This document shows positions 35,394-44,878 of a stretch of 64,000 bases of DNA, piece by piece. The first letter of the stretch is position 1; each line of letters begins with the position of its first letter. The DNA comes from DASQPR01 sp963797605. Lineage in GTDB: Bacteria; Actinomycetota; Actinomycetes; Mycobacteriales; Micromonosporaceae. The position numbers and the translations under genes are program-made. The stretch lies in assembly GCA_963797605.1 (NCBI GenBank), contig CAWCPX010000005.1, positions 310,001 to 374,000 on the forward strand. The letters run 5' to 3'. The notes under the pieces are model-generated. The model made no database searches. It was not told where the DNA came from and saw only the letters and a program-made list of their open reading frames with translations.

Positions 35394-38300
35394 CGGAAAT
35401 CGCGCGACGACGACTTGACCGGCATCTTCAACGGCGCCAGATGGTCGGCGTTCAGATTCACCACGCCGTCGTATTTCTCGATCACGCCCCGGATCAGCAG
35501 CGCCGGTGACGTCTGCGCGACCCGCCGGTAACGCGCCCACAGGCCCGGTGAGCACACGATATTGAGCAGCCCGGTCTCGTCTTCGAGGTTGATGAAGGTG
35601 ATGCCGCTCGCCGTCGCCGGCCGCTGCCGATGCGTCACGATGCCGCCGACCAGCACCCTCCGGCCGTCGTCGACGCTGGTCATCGCCGTCTCCACGCTGA
35701 TCGCCCCGAGCCGCGTCAGGCCGGTCCGCACGAACTGCACCGGGTGGCTGTCGGGCGACAGGCCGGTCGCCCAGACATCGGCGACCATCTCGTCGATCGC
35801 GTCCATGCCGGGCAGCATCGGCGCTTCCATCCCGGTGGTCGTACCCGGCAATCGTCCCGCTCTTCTCCTGCGCCGCCGCGCCCGCCGCCCACAGCGCCTC
35901 CCGGCGGCTCAGGCCGAAACTCGCGAAGGCGTCGGCGGTCGCGAGCGCCTCCAGGTTCGCGGTGGACAGGCCGGTGCGACGGGCCAGATCAGCCATGTCG
36001 CGGTACGCCCCACCGCGCACCCGTTCCGCCTCGATCGCGCTCCGCGACGGAACCCGACAGCGTGCGGACGGTGCTGAGCCCGAGCCGCACCACCGGCCCG
36101 CCGACGCCCCACCGCGACGGTGGTTCGCCCGCGCCGCCGGCACATTCGCGGGTTTCCGGTGTCTTCTCCAGCGTGGCGGCGGCGTTGCTCGCGTTGATGT
36201 CGGGCCGCACGACCGTGACGCCGTGCCGCCGGGCGTCGTCGACGAGCGTCTGCGTCGAGTAGAAACCCATCGGCTGCGCGTTGATCAGCGCGGCGCAGAA
36301 CGCGGCCGGGTGGTAGCGCTTGAGCCACGAACTCGCGTAGACGAGATAGGCGAAGCTCATCGCGTGGCTCTCCGGGAAGCCGTAATTCGCGAACGCGGCG
36401 AGCTTGACGAAGATGTCGTCGGCGAGCGCACCGGAGATGCCGTTGGCCGCCATCCCCTCGTACAACCGAGCCTTGATCTTCTGCATGCGCTCCGCCGATC
36501 GTTTGGAGCCCATCGCCCGCCGAAGCTGGTCGGCCTCGGAGGGGGTGAAGTCGGCGACGTCGATCGCGAGCTGCATGAGCTGTTCCTGGAACAGCGGCAC
36601 TCCGAGCGTCTTACGCAGCGCGTTCTCCATTTTCGGATGCGGCACCGTGGCATCTTCCAGACCGTTTTTCCGCCGGATGTAGGGGTGGACCGAACCGCCC
36701 TGGATCGGGCCGGGCCGGATCAGCGCGACCTCGACGACGAGGTGGTAGAAGTTTTCCGGCTTCAGCCGCGGCAGGGTCGCCATCTGGGCCCGGCTCTCGA
36801 CCTGGAAGACGCCGATCGAGTCGGCCCGGCACAGCATCCGGTAGACCTCGGGATCATCGAGGAGCAGCGTGGAGATGTCGAGTTCGGATTCGATCATGTC
36901 GAACGCGTAGTGCAGCGCGGAGAGCATGCCGAGCCCCAGCAGGTCGAACTTGACGAGCCCGGTCGCGGCGCAGTCGTCTTTGTCCCACTGCAGCACCGTG
37001 CGGTTCTCCATCCGGCCCCACTCGACCGGGCAGACCTCGATCACCGGCCGGTCGCAGATGACCATGCCGCCGGAGTGGATGCCGAGGTGCCGGGGGAAGG
37101 TCTGCAACTCGTTCGCGAAATGTACGACGTGCTCCGGAATGCCCTCCTCCTGCTTCAGCGCGCCCCAGTGGTCGATGCCCTTGCTCCACGCGTCCTGCTG
37201 GCCGGGCGAGAACCCGAACGCCTTCGCGATGTCACGGATCGCCGAACGCGGCCGGTAGGAGATGACGTTGGCGACCTGGGCCGTGTGGCGCCGGCCGTAC
37301 TTGCGGTAGACGTGCTGGATCACCTCTTCCCGCCGGTCGGACTCGATGTCGATGTCGATGTCGGGCGGCCCGTCGCGTTCGGGGGCCAGGAACCGCTCGA
37401 ACAGCAGCCCCCAGCGCACCGCGTCGACGTTGGTGATGCCGAGCGCGTAGCAGACCGCCGAGTTCGCCGCCGAGCCCCGGCCCTGGCAGTAGATGTCGTT
37501 GTCCTTGCAGAACGTGACGATGTCGTGCACGACGAGGAAGTAGCCCGGAAAGTCGAGCTCTTCGATCATCGTCAGTTCGTGCGCGATCTGCTTGTACGGC
37601 GGCCACGTTGCGCCCGAGTGGCCCGTAGCGTCGCGCCGCGCCCTCCATCGTGAGCTTGCGCAGCCAGCTCATCTCCGAGTGGCCCGTCGCCGACCTGGAA
37701 CGCGGGCAGTTGCGGTGTGACGAGCTGCAGGTCGAAGGCGAGTTCTTCGCCGTACGCGGCGGCCTGCGCGACCGCACCCGGGTAGTCGCGCGAACAGCGC
37801 CGCCATCTCCGCACCGGAGCGCAGGTGGCGGTGCCGGCGCCGGGCAGCCATCCGTCGATCTCGTCGAGACTGCGCCGGGCCCGCACCGCCGCGAGCGCGG
37901 TGGCGAGCCTGCGCCGGGCCGGGGTCGCGTAGTGCACGTTGCCGGTCGCCACCGTGGGCAGCCCGAACGCCTCGGCGAGCGTGACGAGCGCGTCGTTGCG
38001 GTCGCCGTCGAGCGGGTCGCCCGAGCGGGTCAGCTCGACGGCGACGTTGTCCGGGCCGAACAGGGCGACGAGCGCGTCGAGTTCCGCGGCGGCGGCGTCC
38101 ATCCCGTGCGGCGAGCAGCGCCGCCGGCACCTGACCCTTGCGGCAGCCGGTGAGGACCAGCGCGTGGTCGCGCGAGCGTGGCCGCGATCTCGTCCAGGTC
38201 GTAGACGGGACGGCCCTTCTCGCCGCCCGCGCAGGTGGGCTTCGGCGATGAGGGTGGACAGCCGCGCGTACCCGTCCGGCGCCGCGGGCGAGCACCAGCA

Positions 38301-38783
38301 GGTGCCGCCCGACCGGGTCGGCCTCGCCGTTCTGCGGGCCGGGCAGGTCGAGAGACAGTTCGGCGCCGAAGATCGTGGGCAGCTCGAACTCCCGGGCGGC
38401 CTCGTTGAACCGCACGATGCCGTAGAGGCCGTCGTGGTCGGTGACGCCGAGCGCGGTCAGGCCGAGCCGCACCGCCTCCTCGACCAGCTCCTCGGGGTGG
38501 CTCGCGCCGTCGAGGAAGCTGAAGTTGGTGTGGCAGTGCAGTTCCGCGTACGTCGACGGCCGGCTCGCCCCGGATCAGCGCCGGCGCGTGATATTCCGGC
38601 CGCTTGCGGCTCCACGCCGGCGAGTCGCCGCCGTCGCCGTGATCTCGGTCGTGCGACGGCCGCGTGGTCGACGATCGGCGGAAACTCGATCGCGGGCTCG
38701 GGCATCACCTCGTCGGGCGTCGCGTCGCCGGTGAGCCGCCGCTGCAGGTCGGACCAGGAGATATTGGGATTGTAGTAGCCCAT
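35390..38783 (-). CDS. dnaE2: Error-prone DNA polymerase III alpha subunit DnaE2, multiple frame breaks
   Basis: Read across frames this is a DnaE2 of about 1,125 residues. The N-terminus is MGYYNPNISWSDLQRRLTG. A PHP domain (ELHCHTNFSFLDG, GVTDHDGLYG) and the polymerase core with the catalytic PDIDIDIESDRREE follow, then the fingers segment FPESHAMSFAYLVYASSW and a C-terminal OB domain ending SSSRDFR. The frame changes at least seven times (for example near 38650, 38545, 38165, 37580, 36070 and 35850), mostly as +1 steps. The 1.5-kb core is fully open. DnaE2 performs damage-induced mutagenic synthesis with ImuA' and ImuB. All conserved residues survive, so sequencing insertions are the likely cause of the breaks. 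Confidence 0.9.
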
Positions 38784-38800
38784 CGTGTCACCGGCCCGAC

Positions 38801-40353
38801 CTAGTCATAGAGGGCCTCGACCGACCACTCGCCGTCGGCGAGGCAGAGCAGCAGCGCCCGGTCGTCGGCGAGCGCGATCTGGAAGCGGGCCCGCCGGCGC
38901 GCCTCCGCCGGGGCCCACCAGCGCTCGTCGAGCGGCCACGGCCCGGCCCAGCCGGTGACCTCCACGCTCGCGCCGCCCGTCGACGGCGACGGTCGCGGGC
39001 GGCGCCGGTCATCGCGAGCCGAGCGGTGACCCCCACGCTGTCGCCGTCGGCGTCGAGCACGTCGGCCGGCCAGCGGATCGGCCAGCACGGTGGCCGGCGC
39101 GGGCGGCGGCAGCCGACCCGGCCAGGGCGGCGTGTCGGGGCGGGCGGGCAGCCGTTCGTCACCCCACGGCACCAGCCGGACCTGGTCGGCGACGACCGCG
39201 GCCGCCGCCGAGCACGGCGGTGACGACCGCCTCCGGGCCGAGCATGCCCTGCACCCGGGTCATCGCCCGGTGTGCCCGATCGCGCTCGCGCACCGACGTC
39301 ACCCCACAGCCCGAGTTGCAGCCCGGCGTGCTCGATGCACGCCCTCGGGGACCAGCCGCAGCCGCACGATGCCGCCGGTCGGCCTGCGGCCACCGGTCTG
39401 GCTCCGGCGATGGTGCAGCCAGCCGTCGAGTTGCCAGCGCACCCGGTCGGCGATCGCGGCCGTCGTCAGCAGCCCGTCATGGCGCCACACGCGGTGCAGC
39501 TCCTCGCCGTGCTCGGTGAGCGCCTCGATGCCGAGCCGGGTGCAGGCGAGCCCGTGCCCGGCGAGCCGGTCGTGCAGCCGCTCGGCGAGCCCGCGGGCGG
39601 CGAACGCGGCCGCGTCGACCCGATCGAGCGGCTCGTCGAACACGCTCGCTGACATCGAGGTCGGCCGGCGGCAGCCGGGTGGCGAGCGGACGTTCGTCCA
39701 GGCCGGCGGCGAGCCGGTGCGCCAGCGCGGCGTCGAACCCGAACCGGGCCAGGACGTCGGCGGCGGGCAGGGCGGCGAAGTCGCCCAGGGTGCGGACGCC
39801 GAGCCGGCGCAGCAGGTCGACCAGCGGATCCGGCCGATGGCGGCGACGTCGAACCCGGCGAGGAACACCCGGGTGCCACCCGGTGCCACGATGCGGCCTT
39901 CGCGCGCGGCCAGCCCGGCCGCGAAGACTCCGTCGGCGATGCCCGACCTGCGCCTCGACCGAGCACGCCTGGGCGACCTGCTCCACGAGGTGCTCGGCCG
40001 CGGCCTCCTCACCACCGAAATATCGGGACGGACCCCGGGCGGCGAGCGCGCACACGCCCGGCCGTACCACATCGACACCGGGCGCGATCGCCTCGACGGC
40101 GCCACCACGGCCTCGAATGCCCGGGCATCACGCGCCGTCGTCGTGCTCGACGACGTGCAACCGGGGGCAGCGGGACTGCGCTTCGCGCTTGCGAAGACCG
40201 AGGCGGATGCCCTCGGCCCGAGCCGAGGCGGAGCAGGCGACGACGCGGTTGGCCTCGATGCACGACGACCGGCTCGAACGTGGGCACGCCGTCGACGATG
40301 CCGGCCGCGACCACAGGCCAGTCGGGGCACCAAACCAGCAGCGTACGGGTCAT
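38801..40353 (-). CDS. imuB: ImuB, catalytically inactive Y-family polymerase homologue, multiple frame breaks
   Basis: The N-terminus RTLLVWCPDWPVVAAG replaces the catalytic DMDxFxASVE of Y-family polymerases. This is the hallmark of ImuB, a scaffold that links DnaE2 to the sliding clamp. Fragments in all three frames show CSVEAQVGIADGVFAAGLAA, an HhH region (LVDLLRRLGVRTLGDFAALP), and a C-terminus ending LLLCLADGEWSVEALYD. At least five or six +1-type breaks interrupt about 517 codons. It lies between imuA' and dnaE2 with gaps of 28 and 17 bases, so the three form one operon. Confidence 0.88.
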
Positions 40354-40381
40354 AGCACGTCATCGTACACACGTTCGATCG

Positions 40382-41626
40382 CTAGGAAGCCACCTCACCC
40401 AACTCGACCGGATCGAGCTCCATCGGCAACCCGGCATCGTCGAAGATCGGCTCCACCGGCCGATCGACGAGGGTGAGCGACCGTGGCGCCGAGTTGCGAT
40501 CGAGGCGGCCCCACTTGTCACCGTGCCAACCGGCGTTCAGCGAAGTCGTCACGGGCGCCCAGAACGTGCCCTGACGGGACTGCGCCGCCGCGCCCCGCCC
40601 CCGAACCATGATCGTCATTTCTCGCTGCCGCAGCCGCCCGACGCCCCGGCCCAGCCCCTCCCACCGACTGCGGGTGGAGTTGAGGACGAGATCAGCGCCG
40701 GGAAGGTGCCCGTAGGCCACGAAAACGCTGCCCCGCTGCCGAGCCCGGGCCGCGAGCCGGCTCGACATCGAGGCTCCGATCGGCCCCGGAGGCACCGCGA
40801 CCACGACGTCAACGCCGTCGAGCAGAGCCGCGACCACCGTGGGCCACTCCGGGCCGGGATGAGGCACCAACGCCAGCCGATCGAGCGAGAGGCCGGCTTC
40901 GGCCGCGGCGACCGCTCCGAGCGTGGGCATGCCGACGATCGCGCACCACGAACCGGCCTGCGACGCGCCCGCGAGCAACGAGATGAGCAGCGAGGTCGCC
41001 CCGGACGTGGCCACGGTTGACCCGCGACGGAGGCCACCGCCGGGCAGCAGCGGCTGCAGACCTCGCACGACCGGCAGCAGCCGTTGCGGCGCCCCCAGCC
41101 CACCGGCCACGTTGCCGGCGTTGAGACCCGCCGCCGCACCCGTCGGCATGCGGGCCACGACCGTGGCGGGAGCCACGGCGGACGACGCTGACGTGGTCTC
41201 CGTGATCGACGCGATCCGGGCCGACTCCGCGCGAATGGGCGCGGCTCGAACCGGTGCGATCCGGGCGACCGCGGCTCGCACTGACGTAGTCGAGGCGGGC
41301 GCGCCGGCGGCAGACGGAATCGAGGCCGGCGCGATCGGGGTCGGCGCGATCGGAGTCGGCGCGATCGGAGTCGGCATGGCTCGGCCGGGCACGGTTCGTT
41401 GCGGTGCGGCGCGGCCCAACTCGGCGCGGTCCGACGCGGCGCGATCCGGCCCGGCGCGGCCCAACTCGGCGCGATCCGGCGCGGCCGCGTCGGTCGCCGG
41501 TCGCACGAGTCCGACCAATCCGATCGAACGGATCAGCTCGATGGCGGTCAACCGGCGCTGGGCAGCCGGCGTCGTCGACCCCTCCGGCTCAGGTCGGTGC
41601 GGTGGCAACGCCACGACGTCTGCCAC
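40382..41626 (-). CDS. imuA': ImuA'-type RecA-fold accessory protein of the mutasome
   Basis: The 414-residue intact frame resembles actinobacterial ImuA' (Rv3395c type), a RecA-like protein without a functional Walker A. The core runs from QRLLPVVRGLQPLLPGGGL through STVATSGATSLLISLLAG to a C-terminal MELDPVELGEVA. The GTG at 41626 has AGGGGAG six bases upstream. Residues about 40-145 are an Ala/Arg/Pro-rich repetitive insert (PTPIAPTPIAPTPIAP and ELGRAGP-type repeats) between a short conserved N-terminus and the core. It should contact ImuB and DnaE2 in damage-induced mutagenesis. Confidence 0.82.
   Translation of the reverse strand: MADVVALPPHRPEPEGSTTPAAQRRLTAIELIRSIGLVGLVRPATDAAAPDRAELGRAGPDRAASDRAELGRAAPQRTVPGRAMPTPIAPTPIAPTPIAPASIPSAAGAPASTTSVRAAVARIAPVRAAPIRAESARIASITETTSASSAVAPATVVARMPTGAAAGLNAGNVAGGLGAPQRLLPVVRGLQPLLPGGGLRRGSTVATSGATSLLISLLAGASQAGSWCAIVGMPTLGAVAAAEAGLSLDRLALVPHPGPEWPTVVAALLDGVDVVVAVPPGPIGASMSSRLAARARQRGSVFVAYGHLPGADLVLNSTRSRWEGLGRGVGRLRQREMTIMVRGRGAAAQSRQGTFWAPVTTSLNAGWHGDKWGRLDRNSAPRSLTLVDRPVEPIFDDAGLPMELDPVELGEVAS
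41318..41482. repeat. 18-bp and longer tandem repeats inside imuA'
   Basis: GCGCGATCGGAGTCG-type units of about 15-18 bases repeat three to four times (41325-41376). They are followed by two degenerate copies of a GCGGCCCAACTCGGCGCG block (41410-41480). They keep the reading frame and encode the low-complexity insert of ImuA'. Confidence 0.75.
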
Positions 41627-41670
41627 ACCGCACTCCCCTACAACGTCGCCCACGACCTCGACCCCGGCAA

Positions 41671-41803
41671 CCTTGAACCCCTGAAACTTGAACCCCTGAG
41701 ACCTGAACTGAACTTTGAAACCCTGCAAACCCTGAAACTCTTGAAGCCTGAATGTCTTGAAAAGCCTGAAACCTTCGAACCCAAGACTTGGAAACCCTGA
41801 ACT
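41671..41803. repeat. Degenerate CCCTGAAACTTGAA repeat, locally lower GC
   Basis: Between the SAV_6107 gene and imuA' is a 238-base gap whose centre is made of about ten degenerate units such as CCCTGAAACTTGAA, CCTGAGACCTGAA and CTCTTGAAGCCTGAA. Local GC is visibly lower than in neighbouring genes. The reverse strand stays open through it (Phe/Gly/Lys/Gln-rich), but imuA' has its own well-placed ribosome site downstream. I therefore regard the repeat as non-coding. Confidence 0.75.
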
Positions 41804-41864
41804 CCGGCGCGACCGACCGCCGCGAGAAACCTCCGCCCGGAGCCGGCGGAGGCCGCGCCGAAGA

Positions 41865-42392
41865 TCAGGCGACGAGATCGTCGAGCAATGCCGGGTAGGC
41901 GAGGCGACCGAGTGCCAGCTCAACGACGGCGACGAACGAGGCCGCGGCCCGGAGCAGATCGTCAGCTTCGCGCGCTGTGACCACGCGGGGAATGCCCGCC
42001 TCGGCCGCCGCCCGCTTGCCCGCGCTCGCGGCGAAGAACGCCGCCCACTCACCCAGTGCGGGCGCGACCAGGGTGAGAAGATCCCAGACGCTGGTCAGCC
42101 GGCTTCGGCGACTCGGCACCGGCCGGGCTCGGGCGGCCACGACAGCCGCGGCGGCACGCAGGGCGGCCAGATGCGCGGTGGCATAACGCAGGCCGTCGAC
42201 CCGCTGCGTCTCGGCGTCATCGAGGCCTTGGCGGGCGAGCGCGAGCAGCTGTGACGCCGAACGGTGCGGAAACGCGTGCGCCGGCACCGATGGAAGCTCT
42301 GCCGCCTTATCGGTGGGGCTGGCGACCCACCGGCTCGACGGCGGCGTGGAAACGGCGTGGATAGCGTGGACCGGCTGTGTCTTGACGGGCAT
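41865..42392 (-). CDS. SAV_6107 family HEPN domain protein
   Basis: A 175-residue, mostly helical protein of the SAV_6107 HEPN-like family. Diagnostic segments are SASQLLALARQGLDDAE, RYATAHLAALRAAAAVVAARARP and SRLTSVWDLLTLVAPAL. The ATG at 42392 has GGAGAGGAAG about seven bases upstream; an ATG at 42422 is also in frame. In actinobacteria this family is often encoded just before imuA'/imuB/dnaE2. Here it is the first gene after the LexA box. HEPN proteins can be RNases or nucleotide-binding partners; its role in the mutasome is unknown. Confidence 0.85.
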   Translation of the reverse strand: MPVKTQPVHAIHAVSTPPSSRWVASPTDKAAELPSVPAHAFPHRSASQLLALARQGLDDAETQRVDGLRYATAHLAALRAAAAVVAARARPVPSRRSRLTSVWDLLTLVAPALGEWAAFFAASAGKRAAAEAGIPRVVTAREADDLLRAAASFVAVVELALGRLAYPALLDDLVA

Positions 42393-42564
42393 CGTGTTCT
42401 TCCTCTCCCTCACGGTGCTCATGTGGCCGGGCCCGTCATCCGCCGCCCGGGGGTCGGTGGACGGCGGATGACAAACCCGCGTCAGGAACCGCGACCTGGC
42501 AAGTTGCGGCTCCAGGACGGTGAGCACGCCGCGAACGCGCTCCCCGCCGCCTGGCGATGTTCCT

Positions 42565-42596
42565 TCGAACAGAGGTTCGATCGAACACACGTACAG
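42565..42596. promoter_or_regulatory. LexA (SOS) box, plus an abutting partial second box
   Basis: TCGAAC-AGAG-GTTCGA (42565-42580) is a perfect match to the actinobacterial SOS palindrome TCGAAC-N4-GTTCGA. It is immediately followed by TCGAAC-ACAC-GTACAG (42581-42596), a second half-intact box that overlaps the -10 hexamer. Repression by LexA would block the promoter for the SAV_6107 - imuA' - imuB - dnaE2 operon. Matching agrees with known SOS control of these genes in mycobacteria. Confidence 0.88.
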
Positions 42597-42615
42597 TAAA
42601 CCTCGGGTACGACAA
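42593..42615 (-). promoter_or_regulatory. PafBC-type (RecA-NDp) promoter for the mutasome operon
   Basis: On the reverse strand TTGTCGTAC, eight bases, then TACTGT matches the LexA-independent DNA-damage promoter pattern TTGTCRGTG-N8-TANNNT. The two halves have exactly the right spacing; GTG is replaced by TAC. The start of transcription would fall inside the adjoining LexA boxes, giving dual control. This is a sequence-based prediction. Confidence 0.65.
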
Positions 42616-42789
42616 GACCGCAAGGACCGACGTAAAGCCTGATCAGATGCCGAATTCGATCATCATGCCCAAGCATGACCATCGATGGATGCGACCGTGA
42701 GAACACTGAGGACATCGCGTCGCGAGTGACGGTTTTCGATCACACGATGCCCGGCGTAGGCGATCCGACGCTCGGGCTAACCTCGGCCG

Positions 42790-43800
42790 GTGACCGCCAC
42801 GACCGCTCGCCGACCCCGCCTGACCAGCGCACAAACGCGTCCACGACCGGCCCTGGGTGTCGCCATGGTGATCGCGTCGGGCGTTCTTTTCGCGGTCAAC
42901 GGCACCGTGTCGAAGCTCATTCTCGAAGCCGACCACGGAGCGATCGACGCACCCCAGCTCACGCTGCTCCGAGCGGTCGGCGCATGGAGTGGCCTCCTCG
43001 TGCTCGCCGCGGTCGTACGCCCCGGGCTCCGCCGGCTACGAGTCACCCGAAACGATCTTCCGCTACTCCTCACCTACGGCCTGACCGGTTTCTTCCTCGT
43101 GCCCATGCTCTACTTCGTCGCCATCAGCCACCTGCCTGTCGGCATCGCGCTGCTGTTCGAGTACATGGCACCTCTGCTGGTCGCGCTGTGGGCCCGATTC
43201 GGTCAGCATCAGCGGGTCAAGCGCCGGCTGTGGTACGGACTGGCGCTCAGCCTGGGCGGTCTGGCCTGCGTCGCCGAGGTGTGGCACGGCAGCCTCCGGC
43301 TCTCCGGCATCGGCGTCGCGGCCGGTCTGGGCGCCGCCGTGCTGCTGTGCTTCTACTACGTGCTCGGCGCGAAAGGCGTCACTCAGCGCGACACGATCTC
43401 GCTGACGTGGTGGGCCTTTGCAGTCTCGGCCCTCGCCGGGCTGATCGTCGCCGGGATCCGCACCGCCGGCGGGCCCGCCGCGATCTTCCCGGTCCACGTC
43501 CTGGGTTCGTCATCGCACGGCGTACCCGTGTGGGTGCTGACGATCTATCTCGTGCTCGGCGGCTCGGTCACGTCCTACCTGCTGGTCGCTGCCGCGCTCC
43601 GGCACCTGCCCCCGACCAGCGTCGGCATCATCGGCATGATCGAGCCCGTGGTCGCGGCCGCCGTGGCCTGGATCGTGCTGCACGAGCGGCTGTCGACCGC
43701 GCAGTTGCTCGGTGGGGTGTTCGTGCTCATCGGTGTCGGTGTGGCAGAAACCGCACGGACAGCGGGTCCGGGCGAAATCGGGGAGATCCCGCCAAGCTGA
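42790..43800 (+). CDS. EamA/DMT family transporter
   Basis: A 336-residue membrane protein with ten predicted helices and two EamA repeats (about residues 25-150 and 170-320). Features are GVLFAVNGTVSKLIL at the start, and LPPTSVGIIGMIEPVVAAAVAWIVLHE in the second repeat. It is a probable metabolite exporter of the drug/metabolite superfamily. The start is GTG. In the 397 bases between the SAV_6107 start and this gene I see only the mutasome promoter and LexA boxes. Confidence 0.93.
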   Translation: MTATTARRPRLTSAQTRPRPALGVAMVIASGVLFAVNGTVSKLILEADHGAIDAPQLTLLRAVGAWSGLLVLAAVVRPGLRRLRVTRNDLPLLLTYGLTGFFLVPMLYFVAISHLPVGIALLFEYMAPLLVALWARFGQHQRVKRRLWYGLALSLGGLACVAEVWHGSLRLSGIGVAAGLGAAVLLCFYYVLGAKGVTQRDTISLTWWAFAVSALAGLIVAGIRTAGGPAAIFPVHVLGSSSHGVPVWVLTIYLVLGGSVTSYLLVAAALRHLPPTSVGIIGMIEPVVAAAVAWIVLHERLSTAQLLGGVFVLIGVGVAETARTAGPGEIGEIPPS

Positions 43801-43841
43801 GCGGGCGGCGGGTGGCGCACGCGCGGACGCGAGCGGGCAAG

Positions 43842-44333
43842 ATGGTCACCATGCATCCCAACGTACGCATGGTGCAGGACGCCCTCGTCGCCGCCGATAC
43901 CGTGGGCGGCACGGGCGAACCCAGCATCATTCAGATCCTGCCCGACGCCGTGACCACCGCCGCTGCCGCCGCCGCGGCTCTCGGCGTCGAGGTCGGTCAG
44001 ATCGCCAACTCCCTCGTCTTCGCCGCCGATGGCGACGCCGTGCTCATCATGACCTCGGGCGCGCACCGGGTCGACACGGCGAAGGTTGCCGCGCTGCTGG
44101 GCGTCAGCGCGCTGAAACGGGCCACCCCCGACTTCGTCCGCGACCACACCGGGCAAGCGATCGGTGGCGTCGCGCCGCTCGGTCATCCGAAACCGTTGCG
44201 CACCCTCGTCGACACGGCGCTGGGCGCGTTCGACGAGATCTGGGCGGCCGGCGGCATCCCGCACGCGGTGTTCCCGACGACGTACGCCGAACTCGTCCGG
44301 ATCACCGGTGGCACACCGACCGAGGTGGCATGA
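43842..44333 (+). CDS. YbaK/EbsC-type aminoacyl-tRNA deacylase
   Basis: A 163-residue YbaK/ProX-domain protein: IANSLVFAADGDAVLIMTSGAHRVD, then the conserved KRATPDFVRDHTGQAIGGVAPLGH. Members hydrolyse misacylated tRNAs such as Cys-tRNA-Pro. ATG 43842 and ATG 43851 are both possible starts. Its stop overlaps the next gene (ATGA), so the two are coupled. Confidence 0.93.
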   Translation: MVTMHPNVRMVQDALVAADTVGGTGEPSIIQILPDAVTTAAAAAAALGVEVGQIANSLVFAADGDAVLIMTSGAHRVDTAKVAALLGVSALKRATPDFVRDHTGQAIGGVAPLGHPKPLRTLVDTALGAFDEIWAAGGIPHAVFPTTYAELVRITGGTPTEVA

Positions 44334-44878
44334 GACTCGTCGCGTGGCGGCCGGAGGACCTCTCCCAACGACTCGGCGACGTCATCGAGGTCTACGGCCA
44401 GGCCATGGGCTACGACGCCGCGCTGCTGGAATCCCGGCGCGGTTACATCGCGACGCACGCGCACCGGCAGGGTTTCCGGGCGGTCGCGACGATCGACGAT
44501 GCCGGCCGCCTGATCGGCTTCGGATACGGCTACCTCTCGCAAACCGGTCAGTGGTGGCACGACCAGGTGAGTTCCGCGCTGACGCGAGAAGCACGAAAGA
44601 CCTGGATGACCGACTGCTTCGAGGTCGTCGAGTTGCATGTACGGCCGGAGGCGCAGGGTCACGGTGTCGGCGCGGCGCAACTGGAGGCGTTGACGCGGAT
44701 GGCGCCGGGTCGCCGCACCCTGCTCTCCACCCCGGAGGCCGACGAGGAGAAGTCGCGGGCTTGGCGGCTCTACCGCCGGTTCGGATTCGTCGACGTGCTG
44801 CGGTTCTTCTATTTCCCGGGCGACGAACGCCCCTTCGGCATCCTGGGCCGCGAGCGCCGTCAGGAGCCGGCAGCCTGA
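44330..44878 (+). CDS. GNAT family N-acetyltransferase
   Basis: A 182-residue acetyltransferase. The acetyl-CoA motif is VVELHVRPEAQGHGVGAAQLEAL, and the C-terminal RAWRLYRRFGFVDVLRFFYFPGDERPFGILGR is conserved in the actinobacterial group that includes Rv2170. The position between DUF3040/dinB and metF matches the M. tuberculosis order. The ATG overlaps the YbaK stop codon. Its 3' end overlaps the convergent phosphotransferase gene by 19 bases. Confidence 0.92.
   Translation: MRLVAWRPEDLSQRLGDVIEVYGQAMGYDAALLESRRGYIATHAHRQGFRAVATIDDAGRLIGFGYGYLSQTGQWWHDQVSSALTREARKTWMTDCFEVVELHVRPEAQGHGVGAAQLEALTRMAPGRRTLLSTPEADEEKSRAWRLYRRFGFVDVLRFFYFPGDERPFGILGRERRQEPAA

Noticed and set aside
42565..42600. 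tRNA T-arm-like GGTTCGATC
   Set aside because: No cloverleaf can be drawn around it; the sequence is part of the LexA box.
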